Of a stretch of DNA of 64,000 nucleotides, positions 63,083 to 64,000 are shown one piece after another (positions within the stretch are counted from its first letter, which is position 1; each line of letters starts with the position of its first letter). The notes below the pieces were generated by a model. It was not told the DNA's origin, searched no databases, and saw nothing but the letters and a program-made list of their open reading frames with translations. The position numbers and the translations under genes were made by a program. This stretch comes from Mycolicibacterium sp. (GTDB lineage Bacteria; Actinomycetota; Actinomycetes; Mycobacteriales; Mycobacteriaceae): positions 1 through 64,000 of the forward strand of contig NZ_JAEMTA010000023.1 of the NCBI RefSeq assembly GCF_016462545.1, written 5' to 3'.

Positions 63083-63934
63083 TCAACCCGCCAGATTGAA
63101 GTTGCCGGACTGGCCGTATACGGACAGTGTGATCGACAGCAGGACGAAGACCGTTGCGGTGATCGATGTTCGGACGGCCCGGCCGACCGCCTCACCGACG
63201 CCCGCCGGGCCACCGGTAGCCGTGAAGCCGTAGTAGGTGTGGACGACCATCACCGCGGCCGCCATGGTCAGCGCCGCCACGAATGACCAGACCAGGTCGC
63301 TGGGCCGCAGGAACGTCGAGAAGTAGTGGTCGTACACGCCGCGGGACTGGCCGTAGACGATCGTGGTCCCGAAACGGGTGGCCAGGAACGACATCAGCAC
63401 CGCGACCGTGTACAGCGGGATGACCACGATGACGCCCGCGATGATGCGGGTCGACACCAGGTAGGTGATCGCACGGATGCCCATCACCTCCAGCGCGTCG
63501 ATCTCCTCGTTGATCCGCATCGCTCCCAGCTGTGCGGTGGCGCCGGCGCCGATGGTGGCTGCCAGCGCGACGCCTGCCGTCGCCGGCGCGATGAAGCGCA
63601 CGTTGAGGAAGGCGGACAAGAAACCGGTCAGGGCTTCGATGCCGACGTTGGACAGCGTGTTGTAGCCCTGCACCGCGATGAGCGCACCGGTGGACAGCGT
63701 GAGGAAGCCGATGATGACCACGGTGCCGCCGATGACGGCCAAAGCGCCTGTGCCCAGACCCATCACGGCGATCAGGCGCAGCACCTCCCCGGGGTAGCGG
63801 CGGACCGCGTCGGCGGTCGAGACCAACGCCTTGCCGTAGAACGCGGTCTGCTCGCCCAGGGAGCGCGTCGCGTCGACCGCCTTGCTGGTCTTCTGCTCGA
63901 TCCAGGAATGCTGGTCCGCCGAGGCGTCGGTCAC
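63083..63934 (-). CDS. yrbEB: YrbE/MlaE-family permease (YrbEB)
   Basis: 283 residues with five or six hydrophobic helices. The cytoplasmic coupling helix motif EEIDALEVMGI (about 140-150), which docks the ATPase in MlaE-type transporters, is intact. It forms the membrane core of the Mce lipid importer with YrbEA. The GTG start overlaps the YrbEA stop (GTGA). The Mce ATPase (MceG) is encoded elsewhere, as is usual. Confidence 0.9.
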   Translation of the reverse strand: MTDASADQHSWIEQKTSKAVDATRSLGEQTAFYGKALVSTADAVRRYPGEVLRLIAVMGLGTGALAVIGGTVVIIGFLTLSTGALIAVQGYNTLSNVGIEALTGFLSAFLNVRFIAPATAGVALAATIGAGATAQLGAMRINEEIDALEVMGIRAITYLVSTRIIAGVIVVIPLYTVAVLMSFLATRFGTTIVYGQSRGVYDHYFSTFLRPSDLVWSFVAALTMAAAVMVVHTYYGFTATGGPAGVGEAVGRAVRTSITATVFVLLSITLSVYGQSGNFNLAG

Positions 63935-64000
63935 GACGGGGCCACCTTCACGCCCATGGCGGTGGCCAAGATGTTGATCAGGAACAGTGCCATGAACGCG
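63931..64000 (-). CDS. yrbEA: YrbE/MlaE-family permease (YrbEA), C-terminal fragment cut by the window edge
   Basis: The last 22 codons of a permease, reading AFMALFLINILATAMGVKVA and ending PS before a TGA that overlaps the YrbEB start. The hydrophobic end and the coupling to yrbEB fit YrbEA. The rest lies beyond base 64000. Confidence 0.75.
   Translation of the reverse strand, partial: AFMALFLINILATAMGVKVAPS

Noticed and set aside
60835..63213. 792-residue minus frame across mceA and mceB
   Set aside because: Highly Arg/Pro-rich without domains; both mce genes read cleanly in another frame.
1..64000. CRISPR arrays, insertion sequences or prophage genes
   Set aside because: No direct-repeat array, transposase, integrase or phage gene was seen; the tRNA end at the left edge alone is not evidence of an integrated element.

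Overview
The window is high-GC actinobacterial DNA that reads as a mycobacterium, most likely a fast-growing Mycolicibacterium-type species. The strongest marker is the right end: a complete mceA-mceF array behind yrbE permease genes (MceE is a lipoprotein). Other support comes from PE-PPE-domain and CAP-domain secreted proteins, a DUF305 lipoprotein, frequent GTG starts and probable leaderless genes. The species cannot be named from the sequence alone.

Layout. 1-40 is the 3' end of a tRNA. 315-11628 holds three cyclic-di-GMP proteins (two GGDEF proteins and one GGDEF-EAL protein). Interspersed with them are an epoxide-hydrolase-like enzyme, a small flavin-type protein, a type I sulfatase, a beta-hydroxyacid dehydrogenase and a DUF202 pair. 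11877-28787 is an envelope or exopolysaccharide region. It contains an ATP-grasp ligase, a WS/DGAT-like acyltransferase, a GH16 lipoprotein, a Wzx-type flippase, two GT4 glycosyltransferases, a double GT2 protein, a large GT-C-like membrane protein and a secreted, membrane-anchored BcsB-like protein. A second GT2, an EEP-family phosphatase or nuclease and a small membrane protein follow. 28856-31905 is a further GGDEF-EAL protein coupled to a lipoprotein with a molybdopterin-oxidoreductase-like fold. Four c-di-GMP proteins therefore bracket one polysaccharide locus, which is the most interesting feature of the window.

32045-38281 holds a coiled-coil protein, then a MetE-like protein, an SfnB/DszC-type flavoprotein, a LysR regulator and a 2-oxoglutarate/iron oxygenase that look like an organosulfur scavenging set, and a protein of unknown function. 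38278-42418 is a three-gene, translationally coupled operon: FGGY kinase, GlpA-like dehydrogenase with a [2Fe-2S] tail, and GlpB-like flavoprotein. 42668-47724 is a copper module: a copZ-copA-response regulator-histidine kinase operon behind two tandem CsoR-like operators, converging on a Met/His-rich DUF305 lipoprotein. 47832-51859 has a PPOX-type protein and a divergent pair of GH13 enzymes (TreS-like and alpha-glucosidase-like). 51781-55301 encodes three exported proteins (PE-PPE hydrolase, lytic transglycosylase, CAP protein). 55298-64000 is the mce operon, read right to left and cut off inside yrbEA.

Most clusters are packed with 4-bp start/stop overlaps (ATGA or GTGA), so gene products inside each module are probably made in fixed proportion. 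Functional calls come from motifs and general family knowledge; no database search was run.
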